Part shown: in pieces, positions 50,626 through 59,076 of the stretch
Position numbering within the stretch: position 1 is the stretch's first letter
How the letters are laid out: each line of letters begins with the position of its first letter
DNA from: Actinomycetes bacterium
GTDB taxonomy: Bacteria > Bacillota > Sulfobacillia > Sulfobacillales > JAIMBI01
Direction: 5' to 3'
Length of the DNA stretch: 64,000 nucleotides
Assembly: GCA_023565505.1 (NCBI GenBank)
Contig: JAIMBI010000014.1
Location: 16,206-80,205 of the forward strand
The notes under the pieces: model-generated
The model's input: the letters and a program-made list of their open reading frames with translations, nothing else
The model's database searches: none
Told to the model about the DNA's origin: nothing
Position numbers and translations under genes: made by a program

Positions 50626-51572
50626 CGTCTCCGCCCGCCTCCGCGCCTGACCTCGTGACGCCCTCGCCTCGTCGAGCCGGGGAATGTCCAGCACGCGGGG
50701 AACGCTCCCCGCGCCCTCGCGCTCCGTCCGTCTACGTAGGGGGCCGACGTCTTCGTCATCCGCCCGTATGGTACCCGTGCCGGAGGACGGGAGGCGCCGC
50801 AAGGGTGGGCCGTGGCCTTGTTGTACGGCGACCCCGCCACGTACCACCCTCTCCGCCGCACCTCCCTCTCGGCGATCCGGGCATCGGGGACTGGACGCCC
50901 TCGGCCAGCGCCGCCAGGGCCCCACCACGCCGGAGGGGAAAGCCCCGCCACGGGTCCCGGCCCCCGCACCCGGCGGGGTCGGTCGGGGCCGGCAGCGCCC
51001 AAGCCGCCATCGACGCCAGCTTGGGACCAGTCCGGCCTCGAAGGCGCTCGCTGCCGCAGGGCGTCGGGAACGCCTCGGCCAAGGCCGCGATGTCGGCCGC
51101 GGCCCGCCACCGGCGGCACGGCCCGGGACGACCTCTGGCGAAACGCGGGCCCGGCGTGCTCTATAGGGTCCCTGGGCAAGGCACCCGGCGGCACCCGGGC
51201 GATCCCAAAGGTCTTCCCACCCGCCGGGCTCTGCTCCACCACGGGGCGGCTTCCGACGCGGTGGACAGCTCGCCTGAAGGAAGGAGACCCCCCGCCCCGG
51301 CGCCGGCCCGGGCCGGCGCCGTCTGCTCAAGCGGCCGATACGTGACGGCGTGTGAACCGGACGGGGATGGAGCCGATCCCGCCCCGCTACGGCGCAGGGG
51401 CGGAGCCGGCAGCGGCAACGATGGTCGCGAGGCCGTCAGGCATCGCGACCCCCACGACCCACGCCGCAGGAGGAGATGCCTGGTCCCCGACGCCCCCGCG
51501 CACGCCGGGCCGGCGCCGCGACGGAATCCAGTCGATAAAAACTTGCGCCGCGCCGCACCCTGCCACCGACAG
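50626..51572. other. Gap without a convincing gene
   Basis: About 950 high-GC bases. All open frames are low-complexity (Arg/Pro/Ala/Gly), overlap one another and show no domain. No terminator, promoter or repeat could be supported. Confidence 0.35.
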
Positions 51573-52208
51573 TCAGGCCCCCACGTCGCTTCGAGCCGAC
51601 GTCCGACCGGAACGTTCCCCGAGGAGGGCAGCGGCCGCATAGAAGGGGACGAGGGGGACACCGCCGTGGACACCCGCCAGACTGACCGCGAAGGGGGCGA
51701 GGGAGGCACCGAGAAGCCAAAGAATCGTCGTGAGCAGCGGTCGCATCACCCGCAGGCGCAAGGCCAAGGCCACCGTGAGGGCGACGTCGACGAGGCCCTC
51801 CCGCCAGTGACCGCCCGGCCATACGAGCAGCACGTTGGCCAGCGTGGAAGGCCCGACCAGGGTCGGCGGCACAGGACGGGTCTGCACGGCCAGGGCGAAA
51901 GAGGCGACATCGGCCAAACCGAGCACGACCAGGAGCACCACCCAGGCACGCCGCGGCATAAGAGCCAGGAGCCGCCCGGCCAACGCGGCGACGGCGAGGA
52001 CGGCCAGGTCGGCGCCCGGTTCGGTGGGCCGGCCGAAAAGACCCCAAGCGGTGTCAATGCCGAGCGCCAGCACGAGCAGCAGCCAAGTGACCCGAGGACG
52101 CAGGCGTCGGAGAGACGGGCCCGCCAGCACAGCCGTCATGCTCGTCGCGGCCGTGAGCAGGGGTGGCAGCCAACCCAATCCCATCCACCACGCTTTTTCC
52201 TCCGCCAT
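51573..52208 (-). CDS. Small polytopic membrane hypothetical protein
   Basis: A 211-residue protein from ATG 52208 (MAEEKAWWMGLGWLPPLLTA); the frame stays open far upstream but loses membrane-protein character there. Five to six hydrophobic segments are visible, including VTWLLLVLALGIDTAWGLF, DLAVLAVAALAGRLLALM, WVVLLVVLGLADVASFALAV and LLTTILWLLGASLAPFAVSL, with a final GVPLVPFYAAAALLG. No family was recognised. The ADVASF and GVPLVPF segments faintly recall presenilin-like proteases, but the GxGD motif is missing. The ribosome binding site is poor, so the start is uncertain. Confidence 0.5.
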   Translation of the reverse strand: MAEEKAWWMGLGWLPPLLTAATSMTAVLAGPSLRRLRPRVTWLLLVLALGIDTAWGLFGRPTEPGADLAVLAVAALAGRLLALMPRRAWVVLLVVLGLADVASFALAVQTRPVPPTLVGPSTLANVLLVWPGGHWREGLVDVALTVALALRLRVMRPLLTTILWLLGASLAPFAVSLAGVHGGVPLVPFYAAAALLGERSGRTSARSDVGA

Positions 52209-53408
52209 GGGGGGCAGAGGCGACTCCCACCGAGCGTTCGACCGCGGCGGCCGGGTATCCTGCCCCGGCCGCCGGGATCCATGAGCCCAACTCGTGACAC
52301 GTCGACGGGGACCGAAGCCGGACGCCGGCCTTGCTCGCGAACGAGAACGGCCAGGCGAGTTGGGTCCGGGCTGTCGAGCGCGTTCGAGGGCGAGCACGGG
52401 CAACCACCCCGCTTCCCCGCCCGCCCCGTTGGCCAAGGACATCAGCAGGCGCCACGCCCCGGGGCCACCCCCCACGAGCACGACGCCCCCGCTCCTGAGC
52501 CGAACCGGTCGGGACACCCCCGATTGGCCCCGGATGTGGCCGCCGGCATAAGGCGCCCCCGAACGGTCCCGGCAGAACCGACGGCGAGCATCGGGACGGC
52601 GACGAGGGTGCGACGGGCAGACGCGGTGCGACTTACGCGAGAGCGGCCTCACCCGGGGTGCCGCCCAGCCATGGGGTGTGAACGGTCATCCGTGGTCTCC
52701 TCCCGACCAGACGGGAACCGTTCCTTGCCGCGCGGGACGGTTGAGCCGGCACCCGGAAGGACGGCAACGGTCAAACTCCGTCGCGCCGCAGACCGGGAGG
52801 CGCGTGCCGCGAGGTGATCGTGGGTCACGATCAGCAGGAGCGGCACCGCGAGGCTGACGAACTCTTTATGGGAAGTTAACAGGAGACTCCCGCGCTTTCC
52901 TGGGTCCGGTCGCACGGCCACTCCGGAACCCCGCAGCCAGGGGAGCCCGGTCGTTTGCGCTGCCCGCCGGAGCCTGTGCCTGACTCCCGCGCACCCGCCC
53001 CATGGGGAAGCCTGAAGGAGCGGCGCCTTCTCCGGGCGGGAGGCGCCGCCCGCAGGCGAAAGCATGACGCCCGGGGGACGCCCACCACGGCCTCTGACCG
53101 TGGGCGGCCGGCCGACGAGTCCCTCACGGCGTTGCCGGCCGCGACGCACGGCGTGACCGCCAGAACCGGCCAGGCGGAGGGAAACGCGTCATGGATAGTC
53201 TCTCCCCATCCGGACCCAACTGCTCCCGTCGTTCCGGCAGTTTGCGTCGCAGGCAGATCCTTTCGCCCCGTCGCCATGGGAAGACGCTCGCTGCCTTCCG
53301 GTCCCCGACCCAGGCGGGCGCTCCCGGCTGGGGCGGCGGGTCGGTTTCCCCACCCGGCCGGCCGCTTGAAGGGGATGGGATTCCGCAGGGTGGCGGGTGG
53401 TCAGGACA
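52209..53408. other. 1.2-kb stretch without a convincing gene
   Basis: No frame on either strand has a recognisable domain. A less GC-rich patch around 52860-52880 (AACTCTTTATGGGAAGTTAAC) could hold a promoter, but no gene start follows at a sensible distance. This and the neighbouring gaps make 47.5-53.4 kb the most gene-poor part of the window. Confidence 0.35.
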
Positions 53409-53813
53409 TCAGTACATCATGCGGGGATCGAAGTAGTGCTTGAACTCGATGACGTTGTTGGAGGGGTCGACCAAGCAGAAGGTCAGGTGGGCCTCCGGAC
53501 GCCCCTCGAAGCGGATGTGAGGTTCGATGAAGATGGGCAGCTGGCGCGCCCGCGCCAAGTGCACGCAATGATCGAAATCCTGGCGATCCCGGAATGTGAT
53601 GCCGAAGTGACGGGGATACATGGTCGGCTGGGGTGCGAGATCCTCCGGATCGGCAAGATGACAGACCAGTTGGTCGCCGAAGAAGTCAAGCGTGATGCGA
53701 TCGTCGTACCGCCGCGCCAGTTTGGCGCCAAGGCCGAACACGTAGAACGTCAGGGCGTCGTCGAGATCGCTGCAGGGTATCGCCACGTGGCAGACGTCGT
53801 GCGGATTGCGCAT
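53409..53813 (-). CDS. VOC-family (glyoxalase fold) metalloenzyme
   Basis: A 134-residue single VOC module pair. AGGAGG sits nine bases before the ATG. VCHVAIPCSDLDDALTFYV gives the first metal ligand (His9), PRHFGITF the second (His69) and NNVIEFKHY the third (Glu123), the H/H/E set of Fe or Zn VOC enzymes; a HCVHLARARQ helix lies between. VOC enzymes include glyoxalase I, epimerases, dioxygenases and fosfomycin-resistance proteins. It follows the phosphosulfolactate synthase by 35 bases, so its substrate may be a sulfonated C3 compound, which is inference. Confidence 0.9.
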   Translation of the reverse strand: MRNPHDVCHVAIPCSDLDDALTFYVFGLGAKLARRYDDRITLDFFGDQLVCHLADPEDLAPQPTMYPRHFGITFRDRQDFDHCVHLARARQLPIFIEPHIRFEGRPEAHLTFCLVDPSNNVIEFKHYFDPRMMY

Positions 53814-53848
53814 GTCTAACCTCCTCCCTTGGTGCGAAGCCCGTCCTC

Positions 53849-54679
53849 TCAGTGCGGCGGCAGCCCGGAGACGGGATCCCTGGCCTCCGGGACCAGGCCG
53901 GTGGTGCCACCGGCGCCGAACAGCGTCAGGGTGTCCGACCGGAGGCCCAGTCGTAGCGTCTCGACACTCACGATGTCGGCCAACGGGATGTTGCCGAGGT
54001 TCACGTGAGGGCCGAACCGGCGGAGAAAGAACACTTGCAGTCCTTTGGTGGGGGCTTCGAAGATGAGATCTCCGGGGTCGATGGCCGCTTCAACGATTGC
54101 GTCGACGATCGCCGTCCGGACCTGACCGTCGGGTCGACACAGCCCGCTGGTACCGCTCTCCCGGGCTTCCGTGATGACCTTGGCCGCGCCGGCGGCCCGC
54201 TCGGCGCGGATGGCCCGGACCCAGTCCTCGGGTGTACGGCGCGCGGATCGTTCGGCGTCCTTGTCGCCGACCTCGCTCAACACGGTGAACTCGCGGGCGA
54301 ACCGCCCGATGAGACCGAGCTTGACGGATGGGGGCAGCGGAACCGTGCCGTCGGAGATCTCCACGTAGCGACAGGCATACCGTCGGCACCAGTCGAAGAA
54401 GCGGTCGAGGCGCCCTGCCTGATGAAAAGCCTCGAACAAGGTGCCGCCGAACACAAAATCCACCGCGTGCTCGTTTAGGCACGCGATCTTGGCCTCGAGC
54501 TGCGGGACGACCAGCGCCGTGCCCCAGCCGAACTTCACGAGGTCGATCAACGGGGCGTAGCAGGCGATGACGTCCTGGAAGTACTTCAGCGGCACCCCCG
54601 GGTCCAGGACGACCGTCCAGCCGCGGGAGCGCGGCTTGGCATCACGCTGGGGCGTATCGAGCCACACCTGTGCCTCCAC
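53849..54679 (-). CDS. comA: Phosphosulfolactate synthase
   Basis: A 276-residue TIM-barrel enzyme that adds sulfite to phosphoenolpyruvate to make (2R)-phospho-3-sulfolactate, the first step to sulfolactate (a spore component in bacilli) or coenzyme M. LVKFGWGTALV (48-58), RYVEISDGT (104-112), KVITEARESGTSG, LIFEAPTKGLQVFFLRRFGP (205-224) and VNLGNIPLADIVSVETLRLG are diagnostic. The chosen GTG has AGGAGGG five bases upstream; an earlier ATG in frame lacks this. A promoter-like pair lies just upstream. It is cotranscribed with the VOC gene and sits beside the sulfite-producing operon. Confidence 0.92.
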   Translation of the reverse strand: MEAQVWLDTPQRDAKPRSRGWTVVLDPGVPLKYFQDVIACYAPLIDLVKFGWGTALVVPQLEAKIACLNEHAVDFVFGGTLFEAFHQAGRLDRFFDWCRRYACRYVEISDGTVPLPPSVKLGLIGRFAREFTVLSEVGDKDAERSARRTPEDWVRAIRAERAAGAAKVITEARESGTSGLCRPDGQVRTAIVDAIVEAAIDPGDLIFEAPTKGLQVFFLRRFGPHVNLGNIPLADIVSVETLRLGLRSDTLTLFGAGGTTGLVPEARDPVSGLPPH

Positions 54680-54700
54680 CCGATCCCTCCTGTCGTCCTC

Positions 54701-54730
54701 ATGATAGGACCGGCTCGGGACGGGCGGCAA
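54701..54730 (-). promoter_or_regulatory. Candidate sigma-70-type promoter of comA-VOC
   Basis: On the minus strand TTGCCG (54730-54725) and TATCAT (54706-54701, five of six matches) are separated by 18 bases. Transcription would begin about fifteen to twenty bases before the comA GTG, just enough for its AGGAGGG site. It is the best-looking promoter in the window. Confidence 0.55.
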
Positions 54731-55337
54731 TGAGGCGTCCGGCAAATTCAGCCCGAATTCAGTGCAAGCCGATATTGTCTTAACAGATCGTTCAGGATGG
54801 CTTCAGGCGGGAAAGGCATCTGGGAATCCGGTCGGAATCCCAGAGGGGAGGAGGCGGTTCGGGCGGGCCGTACGGTGCCTCCGGAGGACAGGGCGGCGGC
54901 CGCACCCCAGCCACCGCGAGGATGTTCCCACAGCCTTCCAGATCGTCCGACGATGCCCCTCGAAGCCACGACCGGCCCGACCACCCGGCAGGCCCGGGCC
55001 CGCCCCGCCGCCCCGTCGGAAACCGACGGTGCTGACTTGCCCCGCGTCGTCGCCGCCGGTATCGGTTCTGCCGCGGGGGACGCCGAACGAGATCTTGCCC
55101 GGGCGTTCGGGGCCGACGGACGGTGTCCGGTCAGGGCTACGCGACGCGCATCACCCGGCCAGCCGGCAGGCGGCCGGGAACTGCTGCTCTCCGGTCCCTG
55201 TCCCCGACGCCCTTAGCCGGCCACCTGAAGCCCGCACCAGCGCGGCAGTGCATCGGCCGGTTGCCACAAACGTGGCGGCGCGTCGGCGCCCCCTTTCCGT
55301 GTGGCGCCGGTACGCCCCCGGGGACCTGTCGTCCCCC
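54731..55337. other. Gap between the two sulfur operons
   Basis: About 600 bases. The left edge is less GC-rich (GATATTGTCTTAACAG around 54771-54786). A short minus-strand frame ending QYRLALNSG at 54748 has no ribosome binding site and is not called. No terminator for the sulfate operon could be identified. Confidence 0.35.
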
Positions 55338-55505
55338 TCATTCCATGCGCGAGCCGGTCACCGCCACCCACACCCCGATCCCGGCCACGACCATGGCGGC
55401 CCCCGCCGCCACGTGGTGGCGACTTTCCAAGACGCCGCCCCCGACGATGCCCGCGAGGGCGGCGAGGGCGAGGAGCACCCGCCCGAGGCGGCCGCGCACC
55501 TTCAT
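55338..55505 (-). CDS. 55-residue membrane protein at the end of the sulfate operon
   Basis: A tiny protein whose ATG overlaps the sat stop (ATGA). It has a basic start (MKVRGRLGR) and two hydrophobic helices, VLLALAALAGIVGGGVL and VAAGAAMVVAGIGVWVAV, separated by ESRHH. The overlap and good hydrophobic pattern argue for a real gene. It could assist sulfate uptake or act on the assimilation enzymes, but no family is recognised. No dedicated sulfate transporter gene is present in this operon. Confidence 0.65.
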   Translation of the reverse strand: MKVRGRLGRVLLALAALAGIVGGGVLESRHHVAAGAAMVVAGIGVWVAVTGSRME

Positions 55506-56584
55506 GGGCCGGGGTCCGGCAGCCCTTCGCCGAAGGCGCGGATGAGCACGTCGGCGACTTCCGGGCGCATGACGGTCGTCGGCGGGCGGACGCCCTCCTT
55601 CAACAGGCGGCGCACCGCGGTTCCCGACAGGGACCCCCGGGCCTCGGGATGCGGACACGACCGCTCCGTCGCCACCGTCTCGCAGCGGGGGCAGTAGGCG
55701 GCGTCGGCAAAGGCGAGGGCGGTGAGACCCAGCTCGTCCGCATAACGCTCCACCAGCCGCCGGGCCTCGTCGGGCGGGTAGTATCCGCCCACCCCGGCCG
55801 CATCCCGGCCGACAATGAAGTGGGTCGCGCCGTAGTTCCGGCGCACCAGGGCATGGAACAGGGCCTCCCGGGGACCGGCGAAGCGCATGGCCGCCGGGTA
55901 GGCGGCCAGGAGGACCCGGTCCGGGGGGTAGTAATGCGCCACCGCGACCCGGTAGGTGGCAAGGCGCACCGGGGCCGGAACATCCTCCGCCTGCGAAGGC
56001 CCGGTCAGCGGATGCAGGAGCAGCCCGTCGCACGTCTCGAGCGCGACCTTGTGGAGATACTCGTGTCCCCGGTGGATGGGGTTGCGTGTTTGAAAGGCCG
56101 CCACGGTCCGCCACCCGCGCGCCTGGATGGCCGCCCGCACGTCCTGGGGTCGCACCGGCTCGGGATAGCCGAAAACCGGCTCCGTGAGGAGCGCCACCGG
56201 CCCGGCCAGGCACCACGTCGGTTGCGCGAACAGGGCCCGGACGCCCGGGTGGGCGGTCTGGTCGGTTTGGTACACCGCCCACGCCTCCCGGCGCGGCTCC
56301 CGCCGGAACCGTTCCCGCACCACCAGGTGGGCCACGAGTCCGTGGGGACCGGTGATCGCGACGGTGTCCCCCGGCGTGACCGCCTCCGCCGTTCGCTCAT
56401 CGACGGGCAGGACCACCGGCAGCGGAAAGAGCGTGCCGTCCGCCCGGCGCATCTCGTTGAGCACGGACCGGTAGTCGTCAGCGCCCATGAACCCGTCGAG
56501 CGGCGCGTAGGCCCCCCACCCCAGGAGGGCCACGTCGGCCTCCACCGCGGCGTCCACCGCAATCTCAAGGACAGGGGACGTCAT
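55502..56584 (-). CDS. sat: Sulfate adenylyltransferase (ATP sulfurylase)
   Basis: A 360-residue homo-oligomer-type ATP sulfurylase that makes APS from sulfate and ATP. QTRNPIHRGHEY (165-176) is the HxGH-type ATP-binding motif, with GATHFIVGRDAAGVG and YPAAMRFAGPREALFHA as further signatures. C-terminal CPRCETV and CPHPEARG suggest the zinc site of some thermophile enzymes. The ATG overlaps the cysH stop as ATGA. It is somewhat short for the family but includes all active-site segments and lacks a fused APS kinase domain. Confidence 0.96.
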   Translation of the reverse strand: MTSPVLEIAVDAAVEADVALLGWGAYAPLDGFMGADDYRSVLNEMRRADGTLFPLPVVLPVDERTAEAVTPGDTVAITGPHGLVAHLVVRERFRREPRREAWAVYQTDQTAHPGVRALFAQPTWCLAGPVALLTEPVFGYPEPVRPQDVRAAIQARGWRTVAAFQTRNPIHRGHEYLHKVALETCDGLLLHPLTGPSQAEDVPAPVRLATYRVAVAHYYPPDRVLLAAYPAAMRFAGPREALFHALVRRNYGATHFIVGRDAAGVGGYYPPDEARRLVERYADELGLTALAFADAAYCPRCETVATERSCPHPEARGSLSGTAVRRLLKEGVRPPTTVMRPEVADVLIRAFGEGLPDPGP

Positions 56585-57282
56585 CGCGCCGGCCCTCCGT
56601 GGATCCCGCATTCAGTCTTGTCGAAGCCGCTCCACCGACCTGCCCGGGGATCCTCGCCCGGGGCGACCGCCCGCGTGCAGGGCCAGCAGCCGATGCTGGG
56701 GTAGCCGCGATCGTGCAGCGGGTTGTAGGGCACGGCCTCCGCGCGAACATAGGCCCAGACGGCGTCGGTCGTCCAATACGCCAACGGGTTCAGCTTCACC
56801 AGGTTGTGCCGGGCATCCCACTCCAGCGGTTCGGCATGCGCCCGGGTCGGGGCCTGCTCCCGCCGGATCCCCGTCACCCAGGCCGCGTAGCCGGCGAGCG
56901 CCCGCCCCAGCGGCTCCACCTTGCGGAGGCCGCAGCACCGGTCGGGGTCGCGCCGCCAGAGTTCCGGTCCTTCCTGCGCGGCCTGCTCCTCCAACGTCAG
57001 ACGGGGCCGCACCCGTCGGAGCCGGATCGGATAGCGCTGGACGAGGGTCTCCATCAATCGGTAGGTTTCCGGAAACAAGAGATCCGTGTCGAGGCAGAAG
57101 ACATCCACCGGCTGGAATACCCGGGCGGCCATGTCAATCAAGGCCACGTCCTCGAGGCCGAAGCTGGACGCGAGGGTCAGGCCGTCGCCCCACGTCTCCC
57201 AGGCCCAGCGGAGCAGCTCCCCCGGCGTCCAGTGCCGGACCTGCTCCTGATAGGTGCGCACCGTCTCGTTCGTCCAGGTCAT
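56581..57282 (-). CDS. cysH: APS/PAPS reductase (CysH family, iron-sulfur type)
   Basis: A 233-residue thioredoxin-dependent reductase. TLASSFGLEDVALIDM (36-51) is the PP-loop-like substrate site, and DTDLLFPETYRLME follows. Cys116-Cys117 (DRCCGLRK) with Cys199 and Cys202 (GCWPC) are the four ligands of a 4Fe-4S cluster, the hallmark of APS-type reductases, so APS is the likely substrate; no APS kinase gene is present. The C-terminal ECGIH (Cys225) is the catalytic cysteine. It converts APS to sulfite and AMP. Starts and stops overlap both neighbours by four bases. Confidence 0.95.
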   Translation of the reverse strand: MTWTNETVRTYQEQVRHWTPGELLRWAWETWGDGLTLASSFGLEDVALIDMAARVFQPVDVFCLDTDLLFPETYRLMETLVQRYPIRLRRVRPRLTLEEQAAQEGPELWRRDPDRCCGLRKVEPLGRALAGYAAWVTGIRREQAPTRAHAEPLEWDARHNLVKLNPLAYWTTDAVWAYVRAEAVPYNPLHDRGYPSIGCWPCTRAVAPGEDPRAGRWSGFDKTECGIHGGPAR

Positions 57283-59024
57283 CGCCCGACCTCCTTATCT
57301 GTTCCGCCGTCGGCCGCCGGCGTCGGCAGCCCCCCGGCCCAGAACGTCCTTCCGTCCGTCACCGACCGCACGATCCCCACCCGACACAGGAAGTCGCCGA
57401 AGCGTTCCCCGGGACGGCGCTGGTCGACGTAGCGGGCGAAGAGCGGCCGCAGGATCGCCAACACCCCCTCGGCGTCGAGGTTCTCCCCGTACGGCTGGGC
57501 CAGCCGCGTCCCCGCCGCATCGCCGCCGAGATAGAGGTCGTACCGGCCGGGCGCCCGCCCCGTGAGCCCCACCTCGGCCAGGTAGGGCCGCGAGCACCCG
57601 TTGGGACACCCGCTGACCCGCACCGCCAAGGGCACCGCCCCCCACCCCACCCGGGCCTGCTCCGCCTCGATCCGGCTCACCCACTCCGGCAACGCGCGTT
57701 CCGACTCCGCCATGGCCAAGCCGCAGGTGGGCAGCCCGACACACGCCAGCGCCTGGGCGCGCGTGGGCGAACCGTCCGCCAGGAGCCCGTAGGCCCGCGC
57801 GAGGGCCTCCAGCCGCGCCCGCCGTGCCGGGTCGACCGCCGCCAGGACGACGTTCTGGTTCGGGGTCAGGCACACCGGGCCCCCGTGGGCCTCCACCACC
57901 GCCCTGAGTCCCGTCCGCAACGGCCGGTCCGGCCCGTCGCGCACCCGGCCGCTTTCCACGCGCAGCGTCAGGTGGCCCCGCCCGTCCGGTCCCTCCTCCC
58001 AGCCGAAACGGTCGCCGCTGTGGGTGAACCGTACCGGCCGTGCCGGCTTAAGCCGGCAACCGAGCCGGGACGCGAGTTCCGCCACGAACCAGTCGAGTCC
58101 CCGCGCGTCGATGGTGTACTTCAGGCGCGCATGATTCCGCTCGGCGCGGTTGCCGTAGTCCCGCTGGATCGCGACGACCTGCTCGGCCACCGGGACGACC
58201 GCTTCGGGACGGCAGAATCCGATCACGCGGGCCAGCTGGGGATAGGTCGTCCGGTCGCCGTAGGTCATGCCCATCCCGCCCCCCACGGCGACATCGAACC
58301 CCACGAGGCGATCGCCGTCCGCCACGGCGATGAACCCCAGGTCTTGGGCGAACACGTCCACATCGTTGACCGGCGGCACCGCGAACGCGATCTTGAACTT
58401 GCGCGGCAGGTACGTCGGCCCGTAGAACGGCTCCTCCTCGCTGGCGGGGGGCGGGACGAGGTTCGTGCCGTCCAGCCAGATCTCGTGGTAGGCGGCCGTC
58501 TGCGGCGTCAGGTGCGCCGCCACCCGCCGCGCCCAGTCGTGCACCGCCGCATGCACCGGCGACCGGAACGGGTTCGCGGTCGCCGTGACATTCCGGTTGA
58601 CGTCGCCGCACGCCCCCAGGGTCGTCAGCAGCGCCGTGTGGATCGCCCGGATCGTGTCGGCCAGGTGCCATTTGACCACGCCGTGGAACTGGACCCCCTG
58701 CCGCGTGGTCAGCCGGAGCGACCCGTCGCCGTAACGACCGGCGAGGTCATCGAGCGCGAGCCACTGCTCGGCCGTCAGGACGCCGCCCGGGATGCGCACG
58801 CGCACCATGAACTGGTACGCCGGCTCGAGTTTTTGGCGCTGGCGCTCGAGACGGAGGTCTCGGTCATCCTGCAGGTAGGTCCCGTGAAACTTCAGCAATT
58901 GCCGGTCAGCTTCCGGCACCCCCCCGGTCAGGGGGTCGGCCAGACTGGCGCGGATCGTGCCCCGCAGGTATCGACTGGCCCGCTTGATGTCTTCGACGGC
59001 GCTGCGCCCATTGGCCTGCCCCAT
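57279..59024 (-). CDS. cysI: Sulfite reductase hemoprotein (beta subunit)
   Basis: A 581-residue siroheme and 4Fe-4S enzyme that reduces sulfite to sulfide with six electrons. The duplicated ferredoxin-like halves include LLKFHGTYLQDDRD, FMVRVRIPGGVLTAEQWLAL, TTRQGVQFHGVVK and NVTATANP. The cluster ligands are CVGLPTC (C-x5-C) and CPNGC (C-x3-C) in SGCPNGCSRP. Basic substrate-site residues occur in ERNHARLKY. ATG 59024 follows an AGCAGGACC site. It partners with CysJ encoded just upstream and depends on siroheme from the first gene of the operon. Confidence 0.96.
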   Translation of the reverse strand: MGQANGRSAVEDIKRASRYLRGTIRASLADPLTGGVPEADRQLLKFHGTYLQDDRDLRLERQRQKLEPAYQFMVRVRIPGGVLTAEQWLALDDLAGRYGDGSLRLTTRQGVQFHGVVKWHLADTIRAIHTALLTTLGACGDVNRNVTATANPFRSPVHAAVHDWARRVAAHLTPQTAAYHEIWLDGTNLVPPPASEEEPFYGPTYLPRKFKIAFAVPPVNDVDVFAQDLGFIAVADGDRLVGFDVAVGGGMGMTYGDRTTYPQLARVIGFCRPEAVVPVAEQVVAIQRDYGNRAERNHARLKYTIDARGLDWFVAELASRLGCRLKPARPVRFTHSGDRFGWEEGPDGRGHLTLRVESGRVRDGPDRPLRTGLRAVVEAHGGPVCLTPNQNVVLAAVDPARRARLEALARAYGLLADGSPTRAQALACVGLPTCGLAMAESERALPEWVSRIEAEQARVGWGAVPLAVRVSGCPNGCSRPYLAEVGLTGRAPGRYDLYLGGDAAGTRLAQPYGENLDAEGVLAILRPLFARYVDQRRPGERFGDFLCRVGIVRSVTDGRTFWAGGLPTPAADGGTDKEVGR

Positions 59025-59076
59025 GGTCCTGCTGCCCGCCTCCTTCCGCCGATCCCCGGCAATCCCGCCCGCCGCG

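Noticed and set aside
51573..52208. Presenilin/signal-peptide-peptidase-like protease
   Set aside because: ADVASF and GVPLVPF segments are suggestive, but the essential GxGD motif is absent.
50655..52817. Plus-strand open frame of about 720 codons
   Set aside because: Low-complexity sequence antisense to the small membrane protein gene; no start signal or recognisable motif.
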